Below, one piece after another: positions 12,926-25,612 of a stretch of DNA of 64,000 nucleotides; the first letter of the stretch is position 1, and every line of letters begins with the position of its first letter. The stretch spans positions 21,601,620 to 21,665,619 of the forward strand of contig JARWIR010000021.1 in assembly GCA_029959085.1 (NCBI GenBank). The letters run 5' to 3'. This DNA is from Nemophila menziesii. Lineage: Eukaryota; Streptophyta; Magnoliopsida; Boraginales; Hydrophyllaceae. Below the pieces are notes generated by a model. That model saw only the letters and a list, made by a program, of their open reading frames with translations. It was not told where the DNA came from and made no database searches. The position numbers and the translations under genes are program-made.

Positions 12926-15256
12926 TATGACTTTCTGAAATAGTTAGAATCTTTATCACTTATATTTTGAAAAAAATGTTGAAATATCAATCATGACAAT
13001 TAGTATAATTGACAATTTACATTGCTTGAGCTATGGAATGGTGAGGGGAGAAAATGATACTTTTGAGCACACGTGGATCACAACACTAAAATATTAAATC
13101 AATAATTGAAGCACGAGGAGTTAGCTGGCAAACTCGATGTTATCCACGTTACTTTGTATAAAGCCTTGTAAAATATCCAGGATGAATCCTAATATGGTTC
13201 GCCGATCTGATCTAAACATATTAAGTCCATATACCGTGACCGGTTAGAAAACGTGAAATATTTTTTGGCAAGTTTGGATCTTAGTTCTGATGCTTTGATA
13301 TGGAACAATCAGAATCGGAAAAAGGTTACGATTCATGTTTTTCTTCATTATACTTTGTATTTTCTATAAACCAGAGTCCTTATAGTACAAACAAAAAAGG
13401 GCTTCAGTAGACCGGACTGGTCCTTATAGCGCTATTAATTTTTTTTAATTTGGTTCAAAATTACTTGGGTGAACATTTGTTGAAAGTCTTTACATACAAC
13501 TTTTTATTACCTTAATCAACCAAAACATATACATACCAACAAAAACCAAGATATTTGTGCTTCTTATATACGTTACCAAATTTCAATTATTTGTTTTCCA
13601 AAAATGATAAAATCGATACCGGGTTTGCATATGTACTTTAAATGATGGCACATGAACTCTTTCACACCACCCATAAAAACTGACTATGACCTATAATATA
13701 TTCATCCCACCCATAGTTTCAGAGCACTTTAAACATGTGTAGTCTTGTGTTTGACTTGTCTATAGTGATATTGCATATGTAGTCGTGAACATGTTCAAGT
13801 ACATTCATAGGAACAATGTTTAAATTTTTTAGTAAGGAGGGGGGTTTAATCATCGGGAACCATAATTATATACTGAACAAGAATATCAATGTCGCATTCC
13901 CTATCACGATTAAAAAACTAGATTATATTCGCAAATTGAGACTCAACGACCATCTTGAATCACAAATAATTACCGAACGAAAAGAGTTATTCTAACCCAC
14001 AAGGACCGAGTCTAGGCCAACTATGTCAGAAAAACTTGGTAATTGCAACGAAATAATCAGTATACTTAAAAGGCTACATAACACTTTAATCCCACGTACA
14101 AAAGTCATAAATGACTGGAAATATTTTACACAACCGCATCAAAATAAGAACAATATTTATTAATAAACATATGTACTAAAACCAAATAAAACTGTATGAA
14201 ATGGGTAAAAACACATCAACATTAATAATGTTTGAGTGTCTCGATCTGAACAGGTAAAGGCTTATCTTCACTAAAACAGCTTTGGAGCACCAAACAAAAA
14301 CACTCATAGATAACAAATAAGAGTGTCAGTGAAAATAAAACATATCGGACGTCATATATGTTATAATTTTTAATGACAATTGGCATAAACCTATCACAAT
14401 ATATAACTATTACGAGTTCAAATAACAATGGATAAAAACCAACAATACTCATTCCGATGTCCATATTGAAACAAACATAAAGAACATTGCGAAACTGATG
14501 AAATAACATATAAAACTCCAGATTAGATGAACAAAAAAGACAAATAAATAGTTCAAACTGAAGAACAAATATGTTATGAAGATTCTTATATCTAAGATAA
14601 AACAAAAATAAAAAAGTGTTAAATACATGCTCGAAGGTTGTAAACAAGAAAACTTAAGGTTAAACATGCTGTTATAAACATAATTTACAAAAAAACATAA
14701 TACGCAAGCGAAAAATAAACATAAAGGAAAAAATAGAAAAAAATTCAAACTTGGAGATCACGTGAGGATCAAAAGCTCCATGATAGTGATGATTGCTTGA
14801 GCTTTAACGACCATAAATAATTGTCCTCTACTTAAGGATTAACGACTGTGATGTGGTAGAACTTGAATTTCAAAAATGTATGGAGAGAAGATGAAGTTTG
14901 GAGTTTTAGTTCGTGCCATTTAGCTAAATAATTAATCTTGAATGATTTTTTACTATAATGATCTTAAAATTTTTGCGAGTGGGTTGGTTCGTTTACGTCC
15001 TATACATTCTTTTGTGGTTTTTGTCCTTGTTCTGTTTTACAGATATAAAATAAAAAAACACCATATAAGATATGAAAAAAACTTATTTCGGTATTAACAA
15101 GACCACTTCCGTATAACATGTTTGGAGTCAAAACACATTATCTTCTCGGATGAGAGGAGAATTAGCATGCATAGTAAAAATAATGCGACATCAGCTATGT
15201 GGTGGAGGAATTTGCAAAGTAAAGAGTTGGTCAACGATATATAGTGTAGAGTAAAA

Positions 15257-15487
15257 ATGTCGACTTCCAGGTCAAAGATGTGGACTATACAAAATTATTT
15301 AGTACTCAAACCTGATATTAAATTAATTATAGAAGTAGGTGAGTTCATCAATTCTAGTTCTTTTAAAGTGAAAGTTCGTATTTTATCAAGAGATTTTACC
15401 CGAGAATGGGGAGCTGAAGGAGTTAGTGGAGTCGTAATTTTTCGCAAACAATTAAAAGGAAGGAAGACAAAATATGTGTGGTTTTAG
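15257..15487 (+). CDS. Small conserved frame, copy C (76 aa), unknown
   Basis: Starts MSTSRSKMW and ends KTKYVWF. It has LIIEVGEF and SRDFTREWG where other copies have LIKEVGEF and SRDFIREWG. Confidence 0.28.
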   Translation: MSTSRSKMWTIQNYLVLKPDIKLIIEVGEFINSSSFKVKVRILSRDFTREWGAEGVSGVVIFRKQLKGRKTKYVWF

Positions 15488-17127
15488 ATATATACGGATG
15501 TATGCTTTTATTAAGCGAGCAAATAGGCTTTAATTTAAGGATTATTTTGGTATATGAATGAAGATTTTTTTTATGCTGATTTACTGGCGTGAGTGAACTT
15601 GACTTGTTCTAAGCACTATACATTGGACTTAAGATAATCACAGAGATGCACATAGATTTTTGCAAAAGAGACTGGCCTAGTTAGACATTGTGAAGAATGT
15701 TTTGAACTTTATGGATTCGCATTTTGCACCCGGGCGAGATTATGGGGATATAGGGTCGAAATATGAACTTTACGTTGGTTCATACATATATATATAGGAA
15801 AATACAACTACGGATTTATCAGCTTGGCTAATGAATGAGTACTTCTAGATATGATATTAGTGCAATACCCTCTGGGTAATTTATGGAGATATCTCACCAG
15901 AGTTAGGTTCGGTTTAACAACACTTAGAATAGTAATAGACAACCTTTAAGGGTTTATCAAGACTTCTATTACTGACCATTAGTCTCAAATAAGTGAACAA
16001 AAAAAGACAATTGTATAAATTCAAATTCTAGTATTATAAATATTTTTTTTTCTTTCAAATAAATAACAAACTTGAACTTTGAATAGAAAATAAAAATAGT
16101 AATTGATGTATAACTGTAGTTACAACTTACATAGTGCGGGGGAGGAGGTGTCTTCATAGCGCAACCTAATTTTTCAATTTTAAAAATGTTTAAAAAAAAC
16201 ATTATAACGCCTTCTCTTAAGTGTTATAAATTCACTCCCTCCACTCTTCACTAAATTTTAACATTCATCTCATTATTTTTAATTTCTTTGATCATTTACT
16301 AGTTATAATATATTGACTTATACTAATTAAAAAAAACTAATATCGGAATTTATATTGTAATTTTTTTAATATAGAAAGCCTTAGAACAAATTTTTTTATA
16401 ATATTGATACCTATATTAGAATTAGGTCAAACAAATTCCAGGTCCCATTAGATATTTCATACTCACCTTATCTTTTCTATTACCAAATTACCCTTTGACA
16501 TGTAGTATATAATGATGTAGGGAACTTAAATAAAAGAGTAATAAAATAGCTGAGAATAAATAATAGAATGAGGCAACTACGGATTTCTTAGAGGGTGGTT
16601 GCCCAAACCTTTTGTTCTGTTTTTTGCCAATGATTTCTTGCATCAAAACCCTAAATTGAACAACCCTCATGGCCTCATTGCGATGCCAAAGTTCTAAGAT
16701 CGTAGAACATGCTATTACACATAATTTTTTTATTACTTTACTTTTTAGTTATATGAGAAAGACCTGACCTATATGGTGTGACAACCTACCTAATGTTTGT
16801 GGGTTTTCAGCATGACATTGTTAAATCTTTGTATTATCCTTTTGTTTTAAGATTTGATACAATTAGTCCCTATGTTTAGTCAAATATCGAGGTTGTGATG
16901 ATTTTTTTCTCTAAAAATTATTTATTTATGAGCTATTTTATGAGTAGATTTAGATGATCTGACCCGTATCTTGGCGGGACAACCTAATTGTTGGGTTTGC
17001 AGCCATGGCGTGGTTAGACTCTTTATTTGCCTCCAATCATAACAGATCTGAGCCTCTATTAAAAGTTGTACAAATATTGATTTAATTGTGTTAAATATTT
17101 CTCCTATGGGGGTTAAATATCTTTATA

Positions 17128-20100
17128 CTAAGGATAACCCGTGACCGAGGGCACTAAGAAATTTTTTTACAATATGATAGAGAATGGAATGGAATAGTTA
17201 TAGGTAATGTATTAGTCTAAATAAGTTACATATTATCTGAATTTTTTTTTTTATTTGGGATTATCTTTTAAATTATATTGAATCGATTAAAATAACTTCA
17301 GGTGGGTCATTTCAGAAGCATAGAGTTGATTAGTAGTGATAGAATCACATATTTGAAACATTTATTCAGATTAAAACTTCCAAAGAACCATAGTCCATAT
17401 TGGTGGAATTGTCAAGAATAATTGATGATTGAAAAGATAGATTTTCAAAAAACAATGCTAAATTTTTTATGCAATATATATTAAGGTACAAAGGTCATGT
17501 ATTAATATATTTTTTCTAAACTTATTAATTTTCTACTACTTTTCGTAGGAAACTATAACACCATATGTTTCAATTGCATATGATAGTAAAAATTATTCAT
17601 TATGGAGGAACTCGAAAACTTGTTGCAACCAACATGCTGCATGCAAGCAGTTGGTAATTCCATTTAACAAACAAACCCTTATATTCCCGCTACATGACCC
17701 TAGTACACCTGCTAACATATGCTACCTCAATTAGCTTATTCAATTAAAGTTTCTACTACAATAAATGAACTTTCTATTTATTACAAATGAATTTAATTAT
17801 CTAAATACAATGAATATTTGTTACAAAACTTAAAATGATCTCTTATTACATTTTATATATCTATAAAATTATGATAAAACATAAGTATAAAATTTAAAAT
17901 TTATATTGATGATATTTAAGTTATCACGTCATGAAAGATAACACTTGTGTCCCGAAAAAATAGCACATGTTTATAGATTAATATTTATGAAAAATAACGC
18001 AATTTATTTATTTTCATGGCTCCTACATAGGATGGTCAAGTAATGGAATACATTCTAATGGTATGTGATGGGCGTTACAAAAGTGAAAGCAAGACTCCAC
18101 TTTTTTCCAGCTCTAAGTTTCTTCGGATTCTGAGTCTCTATATCTTCACTTTCTACATCTTTAAAAAGTATTAATCATGGTATTTGTGTTTGAACAATTT
18201 TTTAACAATATACAACTACTCGAAATGAATATTTATAAAAATGTTTGGAAAAATTTAATTAAAAGAAAAGTGATTATAAATTCAATTTTTTTTAATTTTC
18301 TATATTTAATTTAAATTCAGATCTAAATTTTGTATATGCATCTCAATTTTTCATATAAAATCTAAGATCTAGTAATTTTGTTAATTTATCATAAGTATTA
18401 AATTACCTCTATTTTTATAGAATAAAACTATAAATATAACATTGAAAATAGCATAATTATTGCAATCTTTTTTCTTAACTTATCAACTATAATAATTACT
18501 AAATTGATAATTTATTTGGTAAGTATTTAATTAAAAAATTAACTTTATAGGATACACATTTGTATCTTTATCATAGTAGTGACGTGTATATTCAACAATC
18601 TTTTGGACTTCAATATAGAATTTTTAGTTGTAAAATTATAACGATATTCAAAATAAATTTATGAATAATTTGGACTACCTTCAATGGAATAAAATGATAA
18701 AATTCATTGTTAATTTGATAATCTATATTTTTAAAAATCATTACTATAAGTAAACTACTTCTAATCTATCAAATCCATCAACATATATTTTTATTTATAA
18801 GGAATCAATATATGATTATATTCTAACTTCTTATAGAAATAAATTATATTCCAATTCAAAACTTATATTATGAAACAAACTTCTTGTTAGTTTTTTTGAG
18901 TTAAATATAATCAGAGGTAAATCTATGTTTTTTTGTCAAAAAGTAAATCTATGTTCTTGTAAACCAGAAAAAGAAATACCATGTATTATTAAAAATAATT
19001 CATACTTGCCTTAAAACTACCGTGTTCTTTTTTCATTTCAGAAAAAATAAACTCATATATTTATGAAAAAATAAAACAGAGCCTTAGTAATTTTTTATTA
19101 AAATAACAGATCAATGCGAGTTTTAACAAAAAAAAATCTTATATCAACTATTTGTGTATCCAACATAAAAAATACATTTTTCAAGATAACAGATAAATCT
19201 AACCGTTATAACAGAGAAATTAAATAATTATTAGTCAATTAAACTGAATTTGAGAAACATCATAAATAGAATAGAATAACTCATTAATCAAAAATTAAAT
19301 CTAGAATTACACATGAATGGTTTTTTTTTTAAAAATCAGTCTAAAATAGAAATAATCAAAAACCTATTTTTACACAAAAAAATTATATTGACCGCCTACT
19401 ATTGTCTAAAAATACTATTGTTTTTTATTCAATACATCAAAATAGTCCATAATCCCAACCCCATTCCAATTTGAAGGAATAATTTAACACCATATATATC
19501 CATTTGAGGCTCTCAAAGAAAATATATATGGATGCTCTATAAAGTCTATAAGACAAAAAATAGCCATGATTAAAACTTTAAAGAAGAGTCACTAACTAAC
19601 TTTAAATCTAATACTTGTTAATACCCAAAAAGGCTAATGTTCAGTTTTACTCTTTATATCTAGCCTGAAGCCCTTATTTGCAAATTAAATAGAGAATTGG
19701 CAAATTATATCCATATTTCGATCCTATTCAAGAGTTTCTGTAAAAAAATCAAAACTAAACGTTAGTTACAAAACATAAAACATTTATGGACGTTCAAAAT
19801 TATCAAGAAAAATTATATAATACAATATAGGGACCAAATAGGCAACATACCCTATAAATAAATTCTACAATATCTTTAACTTAACTTCTTTATTCTTCTT
19901 GTTTATCTATATATTCACATTCTTTTTAAAAATACATGGACTTTTCTTTATATTACTTATTAAATATTCAAAACACTATATGTATCTAATAGGTAATCCA
20001 TTGGTCAACCATTAATAATCACTAAAATAAAATGCTAAACAAAAAAATGTCTTCTTTGGTTCGAATTCCATTGATCCTAATAAAATACAGAATATAGTAA

Positions 20101-20799
20101 ATTTAATAAAAAATATTTGAAGTTTTCATAAATTATGTCAATGTAAGGAAGCTTAATCTTCACAATGTCTTCCTTTTTCGGAATCCCTTTGATCCGAATA
20201 AAATACATAATATAGTAAATTTAATAAAACTATCTTTATAATGTTGCAATCTTAAAAGGAAAGCCTGAAATAATTGTTCCATGGCTGATAAATGCAATTA
20301 TTTTATGAAACTTCATAAAAATATAATTCCTAACCTGGTGGTGCTGATGATAATAAAATAGAGCTTAATCTTGAGCACTCAAAATTTGATAAGTGGATGG
20401 TGAATAAGAAAACTCAAATGGTTGACTACAATTTGTGATGTGGTCATAATAAATTAACTAATATTTGATTAATAACAAAACACAAACTTACTAAATACGT
20501 TGAATCAAGTTATGACATCCCTCAGTTTCTGCTAATGTTTTTCTCCAAGATTATACTTTATTTACAATAGTGTAGAGTAATTTTATTTTATTTTTAACTT
20601 TGCAGTGGTGTAGTGTAATTCTTTTTGTATTAAGGTATTTGGTGGTTGAAGAGGAAGTAGTGGGTGATAGTAGTGGGGTGTGATTTATTATGGTTAGAAC
20701 AGATGTGGTAAGATCCAGATCGTTGGAGATATCATATATTTTTGCTCTAGTTAAATCTACACCGTTATTTGACTTTCGACTTGTCCCATATAATATAGA
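17128..20799 (-). mobile_element. Non-autonomous Helitron, 3672 bp
   Basis: Same family as the 1089-bp element. On the minus strand it starts TCTATATTATATGGGACAAG and ends in GGGTTATCCTTAG, with a 14-base hairpin near the end. Flanks are A and T with no target duplication. The empty site is intact in copy D at 27251-27280. Two terminal changes are visible: the last four bases are TTAG rather than CTAG, and the hairpin at 17141-17154 has one mismatched pair. No frame longer than about 100 codons and no Rep or helicase motif was seen. The interior is very AT-rich and I recognise no captured gene. Confidence 0.88.
20048..20230. repeat. 118-bp-period direct duplication inside Helitron 2
   Basis: The blocks at about 20048-20112 and 20166-20230 share 'aataaaatac', 'atatagtaaatttaataaaa' and the leading 'tgtctt' word, with scattered mismatches. 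This is an old internal duplication with no coding sense. Confidence 0.7.
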
Positions 20800-23700
20800 T
20801 TATATCTTGGTTCATATTCCAGATTTTTTTATCGAAATTTAGCTCTATTGACTTTGGGTTCTTAATCTAATTCCATTGTTTCTTAATGTTTCACTAGTGT
20901 TTCTGTTTTATATTAGCTTATTATGCGTGTCTGTTTACTTGTAAGTATAGGTGGGAATTTCTACATGTTTGGAAGTAATCTTGTATTTGAGTGAGCTGGA
21001 AATTCCTTCGTTTTTTTAGATAGAATACAACCTAATTGCAGTAAAGGTGAAAAAGGAAGGACACTTGTCTTTTCCACCTCTCTTTCATAATTTCTAGTGA
21101 GATTTTTTCTATTGTATCCTCTATATGGTGGATGTAGGCTTTATTGTCTTCTTCTCACTCTCTCGTGTCTTCATTATAATTTTATTGTAATTTTTTTGTT
21201 TTCTTGTTCTAGATAATTTTAATATTGATTTTCTAAGTTTCAGTTAAATCATTAATTCGATATAATATATTTGTTTCTTAGTGTTTTATAAAATTTTAAG
21301 TTAGTCCATGTCGTATTTCCATAAAATTTAATTATAAAATAATGAGATTAGTCAATATCATCTCAAATTTTTGGATTTTAGTTTGTTCTATCATGTTTTC
21401 TTGAATTTTAAATTTAGTCCCAAGAATATGTCATATTTATAGACTATGGAGTTATGTGGTTATTTTTGGTGCATTTTAGAATAAAAAATTCAATGGGATA
21501 ACAGTTAAAATATGTGTTAATATGAACACTAATTGTAGTATTTTTCCTTAATTTGTACACTATAGTATTTTGGAAGTTGAAGTACAGCAAGGTGAAAAGA
21601 AAGAAACAAATAACTAGTTTAGATACTTGCAATTTCTATACTGTTTAGACACTAAAAAATAATATAGTCTAAACAAAAACATCTATTATATGTAAATACA
21701 TTGTCAATAATTATTTAGATGTCTAACATTCACATTTAAGATATTCAGAGATACAGTATCCATGATAACACCATGTCACTTATCATCCAGATTTCTACAG
21801 AACTAACTCTTGCTCTCTTATCATTTGCATGCTCTCCCAAAATTTGCCTATGTAAAACTAATTAAATTAAATATGTAAAAGTGATAAATTCATTAAAATT
21901 TGATGTGCATGTATTGCATCCGGGAGTTATGTTCCACTCAAATGCAATAAAGGGAAACAACTCCTTTTCTCAACCATTTAGTCCATGTGTTTGATTTTTT
22001 TTCCAGTAGTATTAGGTGGGATTGGGCTGAGTTGTTTCACTTTTTTTATTAATATTTTTTTGTTATTTTATTTTGTTAGGTATCTAATTTTTTTATTTTG
22101 TATTATGTATCCTTAACTTTTTAAAGTAATTTATGGATTATGGCACAACCTTGAGTTGCATTATATCCCTACCTAAGTGTTATATCAAAAATCATTTTTG
22201 GAAATATTCATCTTCCTTGAAAAGATATTTAACTTACACATGAGATCTTCCGATTGTGATTATAAAGACATTACATGGACAAGAAATAACACAACCTCGA
22301 ACGTCATTAGCAACGATGTTGAAAGCAACATAAAAAAGTAGTCGTTGATAAAGTTCATTTAGCAACAAGCTGGAAATGGTTGTCATTGTTAATAAGAAAA
22401 AAGGATAATATTATAACATCAACGTAGACATTATTTGCTCCAGTCAATTAATTCCAAAAAATATTATTTTTAATAAAATTATGACGACATATAAATGGAG
22501 CTAAATACCAGAGACCACCCTGTGGTCTACTAATACAATCCGCCAAGTACTTATCGTCTAAAAATTACACTAAGAACTCCTAGTGGTGTCAAAATACACT
22601 CACCAAATATACTTCATCCCATTGTTAGGTTACCTTTGGTATGTGCATTCCTCTTATGTGAATGAGCCTGATGCTCTCAACATTTTTCCGCATAAAAAAT
22701 ACATAAATTCCCTTGTATATATTAAAATTTGTATTTATTATTCTTATTCGATTTGTGTTCTTAAATATTCTTTTTCAATTTCATTTTATTTAAATTACTA
22801 TTATAACATTTTACAGTGAATGATTTAATAAAGTATGAGCTTTAAGATCCCGTTATAAGCTAAGGATTGAAAAAGTGCTTATAGAGGAACCATAATGTAA
22901 TACAAAGAAAGATCTACAAATTCTCTCAAATCTTATATATTTATATAAAAAAGAAATTCAAACATGTGTAATAAGGTTTAAAATTCCTATAATGTCATTG
23001 TACCGTAAACATTCATAGCAAGAACAATGTTTATAGAACACCTTGTTGTTATATAATATATATGACTTTCAGAAATAGTTAGAATATTTATCACTTATAT
23101 TTTGCAAAAAATGTTAAAATATCAATCATGACAATTAGTATAATTGACAATTTACATTGCTTGAGCTATGGAATGGTGAGGGGAGAAAATGATACTTTTG
23201 AGCATATATGGATCACAACACTAAAATATTAAATCAATAATTGAAGCACGAGGAGTTAGCTGGCAAACTCGATGTTATCCACGTTACTTTGTATAAAGCC
23301 TTGTAAAATATCCAGGCTGAATCCTAATCTGGTTCGCCTGATCTAAACATATTAAGTCCATATACCGTGACCGGTTTGAAAATGTAAAATATTTTTTGGC
23401 AAGTTTGGATCTTAGTTCTGATGCTTTGATATGGAACAATCAGAATCGAAAAAAGGTTACGATTCATGTTTTTCTTCATTATACTTTGTATTTTCTATAA
23501 ACCGAGTCCTTATAGTACAAACAAAAAGGGCTTCAGTAGACTGGACTGGTACTTATGGCGCTATAATTTTTTTTTATTTGGTTCGAAATTACTTGTGTGA
23601 GCGTTGTTGAAAGTCTTTACATACAACTTTTTATTACCTTAATCAACCGAAGCATATACATAACAACAAAAACCAAGATTTTTGTGCTTCTTATATACGA

Positions 23701-25381
23701 TACCAAATTTCAATTATTTGTTTTCCAAAAATGATAAAATCGATACATGGTTTGCATATGTACTTTAAATGACGACACAGGAACTCTTTCACACCACCCA
23801 TAAAACTGACTACGACCTATAATATATTCAGCCCACCCATAGTATGGAGCACTTTAAACTTGTGTAGTCTTGTGTTTGACTTGTCTATAGTGATATTGTA
23901 TATGTAGTCGTGAACATGTTCAAGTACATTCAGAGGAACAATGTTTAAATTTTTTAGTAAGGAGGGGGGTTTAATCATCGGGAACCATAATTATATACTT
24001 ATCAAGAATATCAATGTCGCATTCCCTATCACGATTAAAAAACTAGATTATATTCGCAAAATCAGACTCAATGACCATCTTGCATCACAAATAATTACCG
24101 ACCGGAAAGAGTTATTCTAACCCACAAGGACTGAGTCTAGGCCAACTATCTTAGAAAAACTTGGTAATTGCAACGAAATAATCAGTATACTTAAAAGACT
24201 ACATAACACTTTAATCCCACGTACAAAACTCATAAATGACTGGAAATATTTTACACAACCGCATCAAAATAAGAACAATATTTATTAATAAACATATGTA
24301 CTATAACCAAATAAAACTGTATGAAATGGGTAAAAACACATCAACATTAATAATGGTTGTGTGTTTCGATCTGAACAGGTAAAGGCTTATCTTCACTAAA
24401 ACAGCTTCGGAGCACCAAACAAAAACACTCATAGATCACAAATAAGAATGTCAATGAAAATAAAACACATCGGACGTCATATATGTTATAATTTTTAATG
24501 ACAATTGGCATAAACCTATCACAATATATAAGTATTACGAGTTTAAATAACAATGGATAACGACCAACAACACTCATTCTGATGTCAATATTAAAAGAAA
24601 CATAAAAAACATTGCGAAACTGATGAAATTACATATAAAACTCCATATTAGATGAAAAAAAAGACAAATAAATAGTTCAAACTGAAGAATAAATATGTTA
24701 TGATGATTCTTATATCCAAGATAAAACAAAAATAAAAAAATTGTTAAATACATGCTCGAAGGTTGTAAACAAGAAAACTTAAGGTTAAACATGCTGTTAT
24801 AAACATAATTTACAAAAAAACATAATACGCAAGCGAAAAATAAACGTAAAGGAAAAAATAGAACAAAATTCAAACTTGGAGATCACATGAGGATCAAAAG
24901 CTCCATGATAGTGATGATTGCTTGAGCTTTAACGACCGTAAATAATTGTCCTCTACTTAAGGATTAACGACTGTGATATGGTAGAACTTGAATTTCAAAA
25001 ATGTATGGAGGTAAGATGAAGTTTGGAGTTCTAGTTCGTGTCATTTAGCTAAATAATTAATCTTGAATGATTTTTTTACTATAATGATCTTAAACTTTTT
25101 GCGAGTGGGTTGGTTCGTTTACGTCCTATACATTCCTTTGTGGTTTTTGTCCTTGTTCTGTTGTACATATATAAAATAAAAAACACCATATAAGATATGA
25201 AAAATACTTATTTCGGTATTAACTAGACCACTTCCGTATGACATGTTTGGAGAAAAAACACATTATCTTCTCGGATGAGAGGTGAATTAGCATGCATAGT
25301 AAAAATAATGCGACATCAGCTATGTGGTGGAGGAATTTGCAAAGTAAAGATTTGGTCAACGATATATAGTGTAGAGTAGAA

Positions 25382-25612
25382 ATGCCGACTTCCATGTCAA
25401 AGATGTGGACTATACAAAATTATTTAGTATTCAAACCTAATATGAAATTAATTAAAGAAGTAGGTGAGTTCATCAATTCTAGTTCTTATAAAGTGAAAGT
25501 TTGTATTTTATCAAGAGATTTTATCCGAGAATGGGGAGCTGAAGGAGTTAGTGGAGTCGTATATTTTCGCAAACAATTAAATGCAAGGAAGACAAAATAT
25601 GTGTGGTTTTAG
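25382..25612 (+). CDS. Small conserved frame, copy D (76 aa), unknown
   Basis: Ends at the TAG after KTKYVWF. Private replacements are V-C-I in KVKVCIL and a Y in GVVYFRKQL. Confidence 0.28.
   Translation: MPTSMSKMWTIQNYLVFKPNMKLIKEVGEFINSSSYKVKVCILSRDFIREWGAEGVSGVVYFRKQLNARKTKYVWF

Larger units (their letters stand above)
6215..13760 (+). repeat. Tandem 6.43-kb unit, copy B, interrupted by a Helitron
   Basis: Second copy; 6457 bp once the Helitron at 11837-12925 is removed. It shares the 12-bp insertion near 9598 with copy A and differs from C-G by scattered substitutions, so A and B form one subfamily. The small frame starting near 7709 has an in-frame TAG, where copies C-G read TGG in the REWG motif. 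Confidence 0.95.
13761..23885 (+). repeat. Tandem 6.43-kb unit, copy C, interrupted by a Helitron
   Basis: Third copy; 6453 bp without the 3672-bp Helitron at 17128-20799. It has the shorter 'cttggttcatattcc' form at 20808, shared with D-G. It retains the 'acagcaaggtgaaaag' segment near 21582 that is missing from D and E. Confidence 0.95.

Noticed and set aside
14222..14748. Overlapping minus-strand frames of 99 and 141 codons, recurring in most unit copies (for example 24574-24873, 40359-40658, 46795-47094)
   Set aside because: They are strings of F, L, Y and I in two frames at once, as expected from A-rich plus-strand DNA. Their recurrence simply follows the tandem repeat. No motif or codon pattern supports a protein.
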